A DNA stretch of 64,000 nt, taken from NCBI GenBank assembly GCA_036023115.1, contig JAYKKT010000061.1, positions 17,211,501-17,275,500 on the forward strand, in the 5' to 3' direction. The notes under the pieces were generated by a model that had not been told where the DNA came from, made no database searches, and saw only the letters and a program-made list of their open reading frames with translations. A program made the translations under genes and the position numbers. Origin of the DNA: Brasenia schreberi. Lineage: Eukaryota > Streptophyta > Magnoliopsida > Nymphaeales > Cabombaceae. Shown piece by piece: positions 10,728 to 21,423 of this stretch. The first letter of the stretch is position 1; each line of letters starts with the position of its first letter.

Positions 10728-12709
10728 GTGTTAGGGGTATCTAAGGGAGGTGTACCGGCACAAAAAGGAGCTTGGTGGTGGAGTGAAGTAGTACAAAATA
10801 AAATCAAGGCAAAGAGGGCATGTTACAAATTACATTATGCTAAGAAAACTAGTGAAACTTTAGAAGCTTATAAGAAAGCAAAGAAGGAAGTGAAAAAGGC
10901 CGTTAGTAAAGCAAAAGCTAAGATTTGGGATGACTTATATAAAAAACTCAACTCAAAAGAGGGTGAAAGAGGGATTTTTAGGATAGCTAGGGCTAGAGAT
11001 AAGAAAACTAAAGATCTTAATTATGTTAGATGCATAAAAGATGAGGATGAAAAAATTCTAGTGGCAAATGATGATATAAGAAATAGATAGAAAAACTATT
11101 TTTATAATCTTTTTAATGAAAATAAAGATGTTAGTATTTGTCTAGAAGATTTAGCGAAGTCAGAAAAGTATATAAACCACAATTTCTACCGATATATTCA
11201 AAAGAATGAAGTCAAAGAGGCTCTTAAACATATGAAGAGTGGTAAATCGGTAGGACCAGATAATATTCCTATAGAAGTTTGGAAAATACTAGGAGAAATA
11301 GGAATCACTTGGCTCACAAGACTATTTAATGAAATATGGAAAAACCAAAAGATGCCCGAGGAATGGAGAGCAAGTACACTTATACCCATATATAAGAACA
11401 AGGGAGACATTCAAAATTGTGCGAATTATCGAGGTATCAAGTTAATAAGTCATACTATGAAATTATGGGAAAGAATTATCGAACGTAGGTTAAGACAAGT
11501 ATCAAGTACAACAGAGAACTAATTTGGATTTATGCCAGGCAGATCTACTATTGAAGTGATTCACCTTTTTGAGACGTCTTATGGAACATTTTAGAGCGAA
11601 AAAGAAAGACCTTCACATGATATTTATTGATCTAGAAAAAGCTTATGATAGGGTACCGATGGAGGTTCTTTAGAGAACTTTGGAAAAAAGAGGTATCCCA
11701 TTGACATATATAAACCTTATAAGAGACATGTATGATGGTGCAAAAATATGTGTGAGGACTCATGAAGGAACAACAGACTTCTTTGAAGTTAATATTGGGT
11801 TACATCAAGGATCAACTTTAAGTCCATACTTATTTATAATGGTGATGGATGAGTTAATAAAACATATTCAAGATGAAGTACCTTGGTGTATGTTATTTGC
11901 AGATGACATTGTATTAGTGGAGGAGTCTAAGAAAAAAGTTAATAGAAAATTGGAACTATGGAGAGAAACATTAGAAAGCAAAGGCCTCCGACTTAGTAGA
12001 ACAAAGACAGAATATATGGAATGTAAGTTTGATCATTTGGTTACTTCAGAGGACATAGAAATTAAAATTGGCACACATTGCATTCCCCAAAAGGAAAGTT
12101 TTAAATACCTAGGGTCAATTTTTCAAAGTGATGAAAGAATTGATGGAGATGTTACACATAAAATTAATGCTGGTTGGTTAAAATGGAGAGGAGCATCAGG
12201 TATTCTTTGTGATAAGAAGATACCATTAAAATTAAAAGGTAAATATTATAGAGCAGCAATTAGGCCTACCATGTTTTATGGTTCTGAGTGTTGGGCAGTT
12301 AATCATCAACATGTACAAAAGATGTCTGTGACAAAAATGAAGATGTTGAGATGGATGAGTGGTCATACAAGAAAAGACCGTATACATAATGAGGTTATTA
12401 GAAACAAATTAGGAGTGGCACCAATAGAGGATAAAATGAGAGAACATCGTTTAAGATGGTTTGGACATATAGAAAGAAGATCAAAAGAAGAACCTGTAAG
12501 AAGGTTAGAAAAACTAAATTTGGAAAGTATTAAAAGAGGTAGAGGACGACCACAAAAGTGTTGGAAAGAAACAATAAAGAATGATCTAGCTTATTGGGAG
12601 TTAACTGCTAACATGGCACACGATAGGGATCTGTGGAAACAAAGAATCGATATAGCCGACCCCGTCTAGTATGGAAAAAGGCTTAGTTGTTGTTGTTGTT
12701 TTTGGATGA
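10728..12709 (+). mobile_element. RTE-type LINE, 5'-truncated, nested in the Tat-type element
   Basis: Open pieces at 10728-11090, 11232-11522 and 11680-12669 encode an RTE reverse transcriptase: [65 protein letters not shown] and the catalytic [11 protein letters not shown]. The C-terminal tail ends RGRPQKCWKETI through DPV just before the stop. The 3' end is CCGACCCCGTCTAGTATGG, then AAAAAGGCTTAG and (TTG)n, the RTE-style tail without poly-A. Premature stops (11521, about 11671) and a frameshift near 11560 disable it. GGAGGATTT at 10719-10727 and 12710-12718 is a plausible 9-bp target duplication. The endonuclease domain is missing. Confidence 0.9.
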
Positions 12710-12719
12710 GGAGGATTTC

Positions 12720-13918
12720 CTAAATTTGCTTCCTTTAAAAATAAGGCTTTTATTCGAAAATTTTCAACCCGATATGTGATTTTGGGAAGGGTTCTTTATA
12801 AAAAGAGTTTTATTGGCATCTTGTTGAGATGTGTCGACCATGATGAGGTTAGGACCATTATGTATGAGGTCCTTGATAGAGAATGTGGAGGTCATGTCAA
12901 TGCAAATACGATGGACATGAAAATACCTAGAGCAAGTTATTTTTGGTCCACTTTGAAGCAAGATTGTCATAACCTTGTTACAAAGTGTCATCAATGTCAA
13001 GTGCATAGAAATGCCATTCGTATTCCATCTACATTGCATTCCATCGTGCGCCCATAGCCCTTCACCATGTGGGCATTTGATATCATTGGACCAATCTCAC
13101 CCACTGCATCAAATGAACATAGGTTTATTTTAGGAGTCACTGAATATTTTTCTAAATGAGTTGAAGCTACATCCTTGACTAATGTCCAAGGACAACATGT
13201 AGTGGCATTTATTAAGAAAAATATCTTAGCTCGATTTGGAGTTTCAAGAGACTGAGTGTTGGATAATGGCACCCCATTCAAAAATGAGAAAGTGAAAAAG
13301 TTATGTAAGACCTATGGCATTACTCAATATTTCTCATCACCATACTAGCCTCAAGACAATGGTCAAGCCAAAGCCACGAACAAAACTCTCATAAGCATAA
13401 TTGAGAAAACTTTAGAAAATTGTAGGACATGGTATGAGAAAGTGAAAAAGTTATGGGCTTATAAGACTTCTATCCGCACTCCCACAAATGCCACACCATT
13501 TGAGTTGGTCTATGGTACAAATATCATATTTCCCATTCATACCAAATTATATTCATTTTATACATCTCTTGCACTCGATTTGCCCATAGAGACCCTATAA
13601 CAAACTAGGATGGCTGAGTTTGACCTACTTAATGAGAAAAGGCTCCTTGCCATGGATCATGCATATGCATATCGGCAAAGGATATCCCGACTTTATAAAA
13701 AATACATGAAGGCTCGCCACTTCAAAGTGGGAGACCTTGTTTTGAAAATTATAATCCATCGTAGCCCACATCCACTTGGTAAGTGGCAGCCCAAGTGGGA
13801 TGGTCCCTATGTTTTAAGAGTGGCAACCACAAATAATGCATATTGGTTGATTTATGTTGAGGGAAGAAATTTAGCAGACCCTATAAATGCCCAATACTTG
13901 AAAACATATTATGTCTAG
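12720..13918 (+). pseudogene. Integrase of the Tat-type element
   Basis: The zinc-binding head is readable (CGGHVNANTMDMK, SYFWSTLKQDCHNLV, KCHQCQVH). Of the catalytic D-D-E triad, the first D is in MWAFDIIGPI and the second in VLDNGTPFKNE. The Glu of the usual NGQxEATN box is Lys (NGQAKATNKT, about 13360), so strand transfer should be abolished. Stops interrupt it near 13056, 13158, 13252 and 13350. The C-terminal chromatin-side domain is intact in 13610-13918 (LGKWQPKWDGPYVLR, NAQYLKTYYV). The first part directly follows the LINE insertion. Confidence 0.8.
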
Positions 13919-14395
13919 AGTCTATTTTAAATTCTTTTGAAAAGATTTTTAAAATGATTCTCCTTTGAATTTCTTAAAAGAAGGGCCAAAATGGATAGGG
14001 AATTGATGCTTTATGAATAGTGCAGTTTTCAAAATCATTTGGTAACATTTTAAAAATCTTTGTCTTACAAAATGAGGCATAGTTCAAAATAGAAAAATAT
14101 TTTCAAATGATAGGTGCTATTAGGAAATTGGATATAATTGGCTAAATCGTGTATCTAAAGAGATGAGTTGTATTCTCCCACTTCAGTTCTCTCCAAAAAA
14201 GAAAAATTGGCAAAATCAAAAGAAAAGAAAGAAAAACAAAACCTCCAATATAGAGGTCTTCCAAAAAGAAAAAGAAAACAAAAACCTTTAATATAGAGGT
14301 TCTCTTTGAAAGAAAAAAAAAAGTCAAAGATCAAAAGAGCAATTTTTCATCAAAATTTCTTAGCCTTATACAACGGGACGCTTCAAAAGGGACCG
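13919..14395 (+). other. 3' non-coding region of the Tat-type element
   Basis: A purine-rich stretch (AAAGAAGGGCCAAAATGGA, about 13978-13996) is a candidate polypurine tract. The A-rich sequence after it includes two near-copies of CC(T)TTAATATAGAGGTTCT-like text (about 14245 and 14287). I could not match it to the 5' LTR, so the start of the 3' LTR is unresolved. Confidence 0.4.
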
Positions 14396-14586
14396 TGGTA
14401 GATAGACCCTTAAGCATCGGTTCAAGAAGATCTATGGCAAAAAGAGTTCACTTACCCACAATCGCCAAAGAAGTCAGAAATCATTTTTGCTAGTTTGAGC
14501 AAACTAGTTGATACACTCACACACTTATAGTTTTGAATTAAGTTTTGAGTCTCTACATAGGCATTGAAACAAAATTCACATCTACA
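14396..14586 (+). repeat. 3' LTR terminal part of the Tat-type element
   Basis: It matches 5123-5296, including GCATCGGTT, GAAGATCTA, AAAAAGAGTTCACTTACCCA, TTTTTGCTAGTTTGAGCAAA and the end AAATTCACATCTACA. Only about 190 bp is clearly shared; the rest of the 3' LTR is deleted or diverged. Confidence 0.75.
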
Positions 14587-14945
14587 ATTATCATCTCCCG
14601 AAGGAAAATAGTCATCTTGACAAATAACCTACAGATTGTTGTTGTATAACTCTTGTAGATGGCATAATTCTTTAAAGGTCAATACCTGAGAGATTGAATT
14701 TAACACCCTAAAAAAGAAGGTTAGGATTGTGTTATTCTTCGAAGTGTGATAAAGACTAATCTTTAGGTTTATTTGCTGTCACCAGTATGAAATAACCGAA
14801 AGCAATGACATTAGCAAACACCTCAAGGATACAACAAAAACCTTCGCTTTTGATAACCATGGTTATAGAAATGGCCATAAGGATCTAATCACAATGGTTA
14901 GGAAATAAGAAAGGAGGATCCCCTTCGAAGCATGGTTGATCCTAT

Positions 14946-15213
14946 TAGGCGACTGTAACTACCAGGATGTACAATGAGATTGGCTATTGCATACTCGATC
15001 AAAAGTATGCTTACTGTTATATTTCCTATAAAAAAAAGGAACAGGGATTAAATCGAAATCATAGTCAAGGTCATGTGCTCCTTATCGATGCCTTTGATAA
15101 AACAAAATACCTTAGTCAAATCGAGAAATCGAGAAAGCATCTGCTTAGCTATTTTTCTTCCCCTTTTATATCATTTAACAAATAGGAAGGTTAATAAGAT
15201 AGGCATCATATAT

Positions 15214-15272
<59 letters not shown>

Positions 15273-16370
15273 GTTCAATATACATAGAGGATATGTTTTG
15301 AAGAACCAACTGTAATTGTGAAAATAATATCAAAATAGCAAGGAAAGAAGAAAACATATCTTAGGCCCTCACAGTGATTTTCGTCAATGTCTTTCTTATC
15401 TGAAGCCCTCTATCGCTTAAACCTTTTCACTTTACTTAAATCAAGATCTTGAAAAACACAAAGAGAAAAGGATACAAATAGGAAAAATAGAGGGAAGCTC
15501 ACATATAATAAAAGAGGGAAGAGGAAGATGATTAACTTGTCTCGTCTGGCCATTCTCAATCCTTAGACCTTCTCCGTGCTCTCGCACAAGAATCTTCCAT
15601 TCTTCGAATTTATTTTCTCCTATAGGAAAGAGAGAGAGCATAGACATGAAATCAAAACTGAAAAAGAGAAAGAGGATGAAATCGATATAAATAGCGGTCT
15701 GATCTTCAATTTTTTCTTTTTGATCAAAATCATTCATTGTAAATGATAGAAATCTAGAAATACAAAATAGCATTCATAAACGAAAAATCTGGTTTGCATT
15801 AAAATGGAGACTAAGATTGTGAGAAACCCTTTGAGTTCTTCGAAACCACATGCAACATGACTTACAAAGAGTCACCTCTCCTTATACAACCTGGTTTCTT
15901 TACTTCTAGTATTAATAGTGGAAAGAGACTCTATGGTTTCTCATTATCACTCTTGGTATCCCTCAAACCCTTTGGTTCTCGAGAAAATAGAGGCAGATTT
16001 GAGTGAAGCAGGCCCTCGCATCTCACAATCAAGTGCAACGTAACCAACCGATGGCTAGTGATGGCCATTGCTTCCCATAGACTACTGAAAACCTCTATAT
16101 GCATCCCATTCCTCTCTTGCAACCTGCTTGAGATCTTGGTTTTCCAAAACCATGGGTGCAATGGTTAGAAGATGCTTCTCTACCAAAAGTATATTGAGGA
16201 TAAATAGTGTATGCAACCATTATATTTTAAACAAAGTTCCTTATAAAGGATTATCTACTATTACAATTTGAGTTATGATTTGATAGAAAACCATACCTTA
16301 GTCACTTACAGAGGTGGGACTCCGTACATGTAAAGGATCAATCTAGAGATAAACTAAATAGTAAATCTTT
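14946..16370. other. Non-coding interior, AT microsatellite, no gene recognised
   Basis: This stretch should hold the 5' LTR remainder and the missing Copia 5' part. A TATA-like TTTCCTATAAAAAAAAGG lies at about 15022-15039, and a (TA)n tract of about 50 bp at 15216-15265. Open frames on either strand (for example 15441-15773 minus) lack motifs I know. Confidence 0.4.
15216..15265. repeat. (AT)n microsatellite
   Basis: About 50 bp of uninterrupted AT dinucleotides. Confidence 0.95.
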
Positions 16371-16374
16371 GAGA

Positions 16375-18180
16375 TGTGTCCTTATTAGATACCCAAAAGA
16401 TCGAAAGGGTATCAATTTTATCATGAGGACCTCAGGTTGATAGAAAGTAGGGATATTAAATTCTTAGAGGATACTAAGAATGACATCTTTATAGGTAATG
16501 ATGATAATAATAGTAATCTTTTAGATTTTGGTGAATCATCATTTGAACCCATAAAAATAAAATCAGATAGTCTTTGCATACAAATTGAAACATTAAATGG
16601 TCATAAGAGACCGCGTGCTCCTCCTTACTTAAAGGACTATCAAACTTACTTTATTGAGGAGATATGTTACTCAGTAGATTTAGATGAGGTGTCGGATAAC
16701 TTATATTCTCAAGAAACCATGAACTCGTCTGAATCACTAGATTGGGTAAAAGTAACGAATGAGGAAATTAAACCTATTGAGAAAAACCAAGTTTGGGAAT
16801 TGACCTTTTGTTAAAGAAAAGAAAAGCTTGGTTGTAAATGAAAATTGAAAAAGAAATATAAAGTTGATAGCATGATCGAAAAATTTTAAGCGAGTTTGGT
16901 TTCAAAAGGCTTTCATAAAAGGAGGGATTGTGAAATTTACATCCATAAGGATAATTTTGGCTTGGATTTACATTAGCTAGATGTGAAGATTATTTTTCTA
17001 AATGGTGACCTTAATCAAATAATTTATATGAAATAACTAGAAAACTATATAATTAAATGTTATGACGATATAGTATAAAGGTTGAAAAAATCCCTATGTG
17101 ACCTAAATCAATCACCTCATCAATAGTATTTGACTTTTCAAAATGTTATTGTAGAACTTAGGTTTGTGGCTAATCAACTTGATCATTTTGTATATATTTG
17201 GAGCAGTGAGAGCTACTTTGTCATTCTATCATTCTATATAGATGAAATCTTGTTAATTGGTAATGACAATGATATGATTATTAAGACCAAGTCATGGTTA
17301 AGTTTTAAGTTCAAAATGAAAGATATAGGAGAGACATCACATATCTTGGGTATAAAGATTATCCGTGATAGATCATCTAGACTATTATGTCTAAGTTAAA
17401 AGAGGTATATTGATTATATCCTCAAAAGTTTAGAATGGGTGATTGCAAGTTTGCTTACATACTTGTTGCAAAAGAGTCAAGCTTAGTAAAGTTGACTATC
17501 TTGGTGATGAATAAGAAACAACCGAATGCTCATTATCCTCAAGTTATTGGCAACTTGATGTATGTTATATTATTTACGAGACTTGATATCAGTTTTGTTG
17601 TTGGTCTCGTGAGTAGATATCAAAGTAATCATGGTTAGCAACATTGGGTTGTCGTGAAGAGGACCTTGAAATATGTAAAAGGAATATGGGACTTAAAATT
17701 ATGCTATCAGTCAAATGAATTAAAATTAGCATATACTCGGTTGTTGACTTTGCTAGTAATTAATCTTTGGTCAAGTTTTTTTTGTTTGAAGGTTGTGGTG
17801 TTTCTTGGTCATGTAAGAAACAGAATTGTATAGCATTGCATATACAAAAGGTTGAGTATATTGCTTGCAGTATGACTACAATTAATGATGTTTGGATAAG
17901 CCGCTTTATTTGTCATTGGAAGCTGGATATAGCCAAAGATCTAGGTGTCATTTATTATGACAACACTGCAGCAATAACTCCTATAAAAAGTGGAGCTAAT
18001 AGTTGAAGGAGCAAGCATATAATGGTAAAATATCATTATACGTATGATATGATACAAAAGAATGAAATATTTGTCACTTATCTTCCTATAGAAGATATGA
18101 TAACAGACTCCTTGATAAAAGGTATATCTCAAGACTTATTTACTAAATATGTTACCAGTAAGGGATTGAGACATGTTTAG
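16375..18180 (+). pseudogene. Copia RT-RNase H remnant
   Basis: It begins in the integrase-RT linker (IRYPKDRKGINFI, then SRDIKFLED) and passes through SLDWVKVTNEEIKPIEKNQ, the Copia RT entry. After several stops it reads SYFVILSFYIDEILLIGNDN (17210-17265), where the catalytic YVDD is changed to YIDE. It continues with FKMKDIGETSHILGIKI and an RNase H part (GCGVSWSCKKQNCIAL, 17797; YYDNTAAITPIKSGAN, 17955). It ends ISQDLFTKYV, then SKGLRHV and a stop at about 18180. More than ten stops or shifts make it dead. Confidence 0.8.
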
Positions 18181-18412
18181 GTTTCTCAACTGTACGAAAA
18201 CACGGACATGAGTTGTGCTATAAAAACATATTGGTTATGAAAGTTGCATAAAAGGGATAACCCATGGGAGTTATACTATAGCATTCTATCTTGATTTGAC
18301 TCATATGGACAGGTAGGAGATGATAACTCCATTTATAGAAATGGCCATAAGGCCTTAATCATAATGGTCATGCACTAACAAAGGAGGGCCTCTTTCCATA
18401 TTGCATGAACCA

Positions 18413-18920
18413 TTCATTTTCATAAACAAAATTATTTTCAAAATTAATATAATTATTTTTATTTATAATAAAATTAATTAAGCCAGAGAGTTGTTTCTAC
18501 TAGAAACAATGGGCATCTAAGAATGGCATAGTAAACAGAGATATAAACAAAAGAAAATGTGGAGAGGGGTTATCAATTTATTGATATAGATATCTTCTTC
18601 CTCTTCTTTGATTATCTGCTATCTTTATAATCCTTCTTGAAGAGGCCATTTTAGGTGATTGAAAGCCCAATGGTGATGCTTCATCACAAATCCACAACAA
18701 AATACAATAGGTTCATCTTGTACGAATGCAACTAAGTCGTAGACAAATCGACAATGCATAGATGATGATGATTACAAATTAATATGGGTTACAATAGGAC
18801 TTGTTGTAAACTCTCTTGAAAAACTAAGTATGAAAGAACTCATATAATAAAAGAAAAGTTGGATGAATCTTGTTTATAATAGCACTATATATAGATATGG
18901 TGAAGATGTATTTCATGGTA
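18413..18920. other. No gene recognised
   Basis: AT-rich sequence following the Copia 3' LTR start. It may include the remainder of that LTR. No reading frame or motif is convincing. Confidence 0.3.
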
Positions 18921-19165
18921 TGCTACTAATGATCATAATTATTACTCAAGAAGGTGACTCTTAATGTCATAGCATAGTTGCTGAATGCATATAAGTTACA
19001 ACCACTATCAAGTGCTACTGACGAGCACAATTATTACTCAAATAAGTGGGGCTCTTAATACTACAATATGAATGTTGAATTCTCATGAGTTACCCTCACT
19101 GTGTGCTACTAATTTATCACTCAAGTAAGTGGCTCTTAATAATACAATACGGTTGCAACCATAAC
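18921..19165. repeat. Three diverged copies of a ~91-bp tandem unit
   Basis: Units start TGCTACT at 18921, 19013 and 19104. Each contains TTATTACTCAA or TTATCACTCAA, GTGGCTCTTAAT or a close variant, and a TACAACC/TACCCTC-type end. The third unit is partial. The copies differ at many positions, so the array is old. Confidence 0.75.
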
Positions 19166-20309
19166 CTTCACCAAATATTTTTAGATATTTTAAAAATCAC
19201 ATAACAGTGTATGGGAGAAAGAGAGAGCACAAGGGTAATGCGACGTGCAAGCTTGCTTGCTTTCTTCTTTTATTTTTTAAGATTCTTGCACGAAGAATTA
19301 ATGATAGTGGAAGTTCCAACTGCAAACCCAGCTTAACTATGGACCAAATTCACGTTTATTCGATGATGACATGATTTCCGTGCACGCTTATTGTAACTGA
19401 CCTCTTATGCAATGAATAAATGGCTCAACTGTTGGCATCAATAGCAGAACTGTACTTGAAAACACTTTGCAACCATAAGGGTCGACCAAGTTTTTCAGAT
19501 CACTATGTCAACCTAAATGTAAGGGTTGAAAGTAAACGTACCCTACTAAATTCATCTTAGATAGTGTGTGAGAGGTTTGATGGTGATTGGGGGCCAGTGG
19601 TAACACTAGAATGTGCCAACATGGCCTTGGTGATGGACGGTGACTATGGGTTTGGTTGACAGGAGGAGGATGGTAGATGTGGCAAGACGTAAAAAAAAAA
19701 CAAAGAAGATCTGGCTGCATTCTAAATTTACATAGCTCATAAAGTTTTTGTTTGAAATAAATAAAAGAGTACTTTAAAAACTAAAGACATCTCTCTCTCT
19801 CAAAACACGGGTAGAGGTTGTCAACCCATCTGGGAGGGCCAATGATGGTCTGAATTTTGATCTGCATTTTGGGTCTTGGAACATCCCGAACTGAAAGGGC
19901 TTGGAGCCAGGCAAGTCAGAGGCTCTCACCACACGTGTTCAGGTCCCGAGCCATCACCGGGGCATGCATGGAGTCCAGTTGTACGCTTTTGGGGTCGTCC
20001 AGTGGGTAGTGGTTACCCTCTTACTGGTGGGTCAGAACATGCAAGGGCACGGTCCCTAGTTGATGGTATGAATGAACCCTAACGATATCCGATCTCATAA
20101 ACGTTGGAACTAACGAAATATAAATAATAGCATACATATTAGTGTTGTAACTCACATAATCACGATTCTGTGCACCTATGCGTTGATCACCCAGAAAATG
20201 TGCAGATTTCAACTTGGTTACCATACATTAAGTTATCAAAATATGCGGCTCACTCATCTAGCCTACTCAAAATAGGAAACGTGAATTCAGTAAATTGGAC
20301 TCCAGTCAT
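19166..20309. other. No gene recognised
   Basis: Mixed-composition sequence. A GC-richer segment at 19820-20080 gives short open frames without known motifs. I see no exon, RNA gene or transposon domain. Confidence 0.3.
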
Positions 20310-20555
20310 GTTACGCGACACTCAAACTCCACCTTCCAATCAGACTAGGAACTCAAACCGGACCCAAAACTAGGGTTCACCTGGTTCACTTCAGGTTCCA
20401 CCTTCCATGAAACGGAACCAGTGGTTTGCCGGTTCCATACTTTTTTATTTTTTTATGAAAATTTATTTTTTGAATAACTTTTCTGGTTTGGAGCAGCCTG
20501 GGAGAACCGGTTTTGTTTTGGTTCTTGATTTGGTACCCAGAACCATTTATGTCTA
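20310..20555. mobile_element. GGTTC/GAACC-rich short element (copy a)
   Basis: The stretch is dense in GGTTC, AACCGG and GGTTCC strings and ends AACCATTTATGTCTA. The reverse complement of that end starts TAGACATAAATGGTT, like the terminus of the copy at 56758. The left boundary is not clear. It is followed by (TC)n and (CA)n at 20559-20599. Confidence 0.45.
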
Positions 20556-20558
20556 CCC

Positions 20559-20599
20559 CTTCTCTCTCTCTCTCTCTCTCTCGCATACACACACACATG
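20559..20599. repeat. (TC)n-(CA)n microsatellite
   Basis: About 24 bp of TC followed by a short interval and CA repeats, flanking the GGTTC-rich copy. Confidence 0.9.
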
Positions 20600-20794
20600 C
20601 ACACCGAGTTATAAGTTGTATAGAAATCATACAATCTTGCTACCTTATAATATAACTGCATACGGCAAAACAACAGTTTCGATATAAATGAAAAGTTTTC
20701 AATCATTAGTATCATCATTATTGAGTTTTGTCTTTATACATATTTTTCAATAGAACCGTGTTAAAAGTGTGTAAAAAATATGTGTTATTTGGGC

Positions 20795-21420
20795 GATGTT
20801 AATTAGCATAATTCGATATGTATGTATTATAGAAAATGTGGTCTGATATTCTATGCGTTATCAATGTAAAAATAAAGATGTGGATAAGATAATGTGAAAT
20901 TTGGCATTTGAAACATAATGTAGTATCAGTGAAAATGATTTTCTATTGCCTTATGGATGCCAAGGTATGTCCAATGCTGCGATAATATATGCTGGATCAA
21001 GACCCAAACCCATAGTGGAGGGTGATGCACAATAACGCCCGATAATGCACGTCATGCAATAAAGTGAGGGTGGATTGAAACCCCGCCATCATGATCTTCA
21101 CCATCTTGAGGAAGATTCTCAAGTAGTTGAGACTGATTAAGGATTACATCTTGTGACAGGAGCTAGGAGGTTTTTTTTTAACCAGAACTATGTTAAAAGT
21201 GATTTTTTATGATTTGAATGATTCAGATATGCATTATTGATAACTTGTTTTATTGAAGATCTTGAAAATGTTAAAAACTGTGTTATTTGAACATGTTAGA
21301 AACATATTTATTCTTTGAGCAATCGTTAATCAGCATGATTTTATATGCATGTATTCTGTAGGAAAATATGATTTGATATTATATGCATTATCAATATGAA
21401 ATGAAGATATGGATAAGATA
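20795..21420. repeat. Diverged ~100-bp direct repeat pair (20795-20891 and 21320-21420)
   Basis: Both copies carry TTAAT(C)AGCAT(A/G)ATT, TATATGTATGTATT-like text, ATGCRTTATCAAT and end GATRTGGATAAGATA. The second copy ends exactly where the minus-strand LINE sequence begins (about 21424). Between the copies lies unremarkable AT-rich sequence. Confidence 0.7.
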
Positions 21421-21423
21421 TAC

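Larger units (their letters stand above)
3227..14586 (+). mobile_element. Ty3/Gypsy retrotransposon, Tat-type, decayed, with nested LINE
   Basis: Order on the plus strand: LTR (end at 5296), primer-binding site (5301), gag (about 5.5-6.3 kb), protease (7.2-7.7 kb), RT (8.7-9.6 kb), RNase H (9.9-10.65 kb), integrase (12.7-13.9 kb), then a second LTR end (14586). An additional RNase H-like segment after the RT (VEYEALIQGLKN near 10319; HIGREDNAIIDVLSSL near 10520) matches the archaeal-type RNase H that marks the Tat/Ogre/Retand lineage. Many stops and frameshifts make it non-autonomous. An RTE LINE (10728-12709) has inserted between RNase H and integrase. The left boundary (about 3227, a TG after AAAGGGAA) is tentative; the two LTR 3' ends are well supported. 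Confidence 0.75.
14851..18412 (+). mobile_element. Internally deleted Ty1/Copia element (RT-RNase H only)
   Basis: Sequence at 14851-14945 (TGATAAC, then TTATAGAAATGGCCATAAGG) recurs at 18321-18412, directly after a purine tract (ACAGGTAGGAGA) expected before a 3' LTR. I take these as LTR starts. Between them only the end of integrase, the RT and the RNase H are recognisable (16375-18180); gag, protease and most of integrase are missing. The LTR right ends were not found, so the true element may extend beyond 18412. Confidence 0.6.

Noticed and set aside
19876..20373. Short open frames in a GC-richer patch
   Set aside because: No domain, no splice context, and mutually overlapping on both strands.
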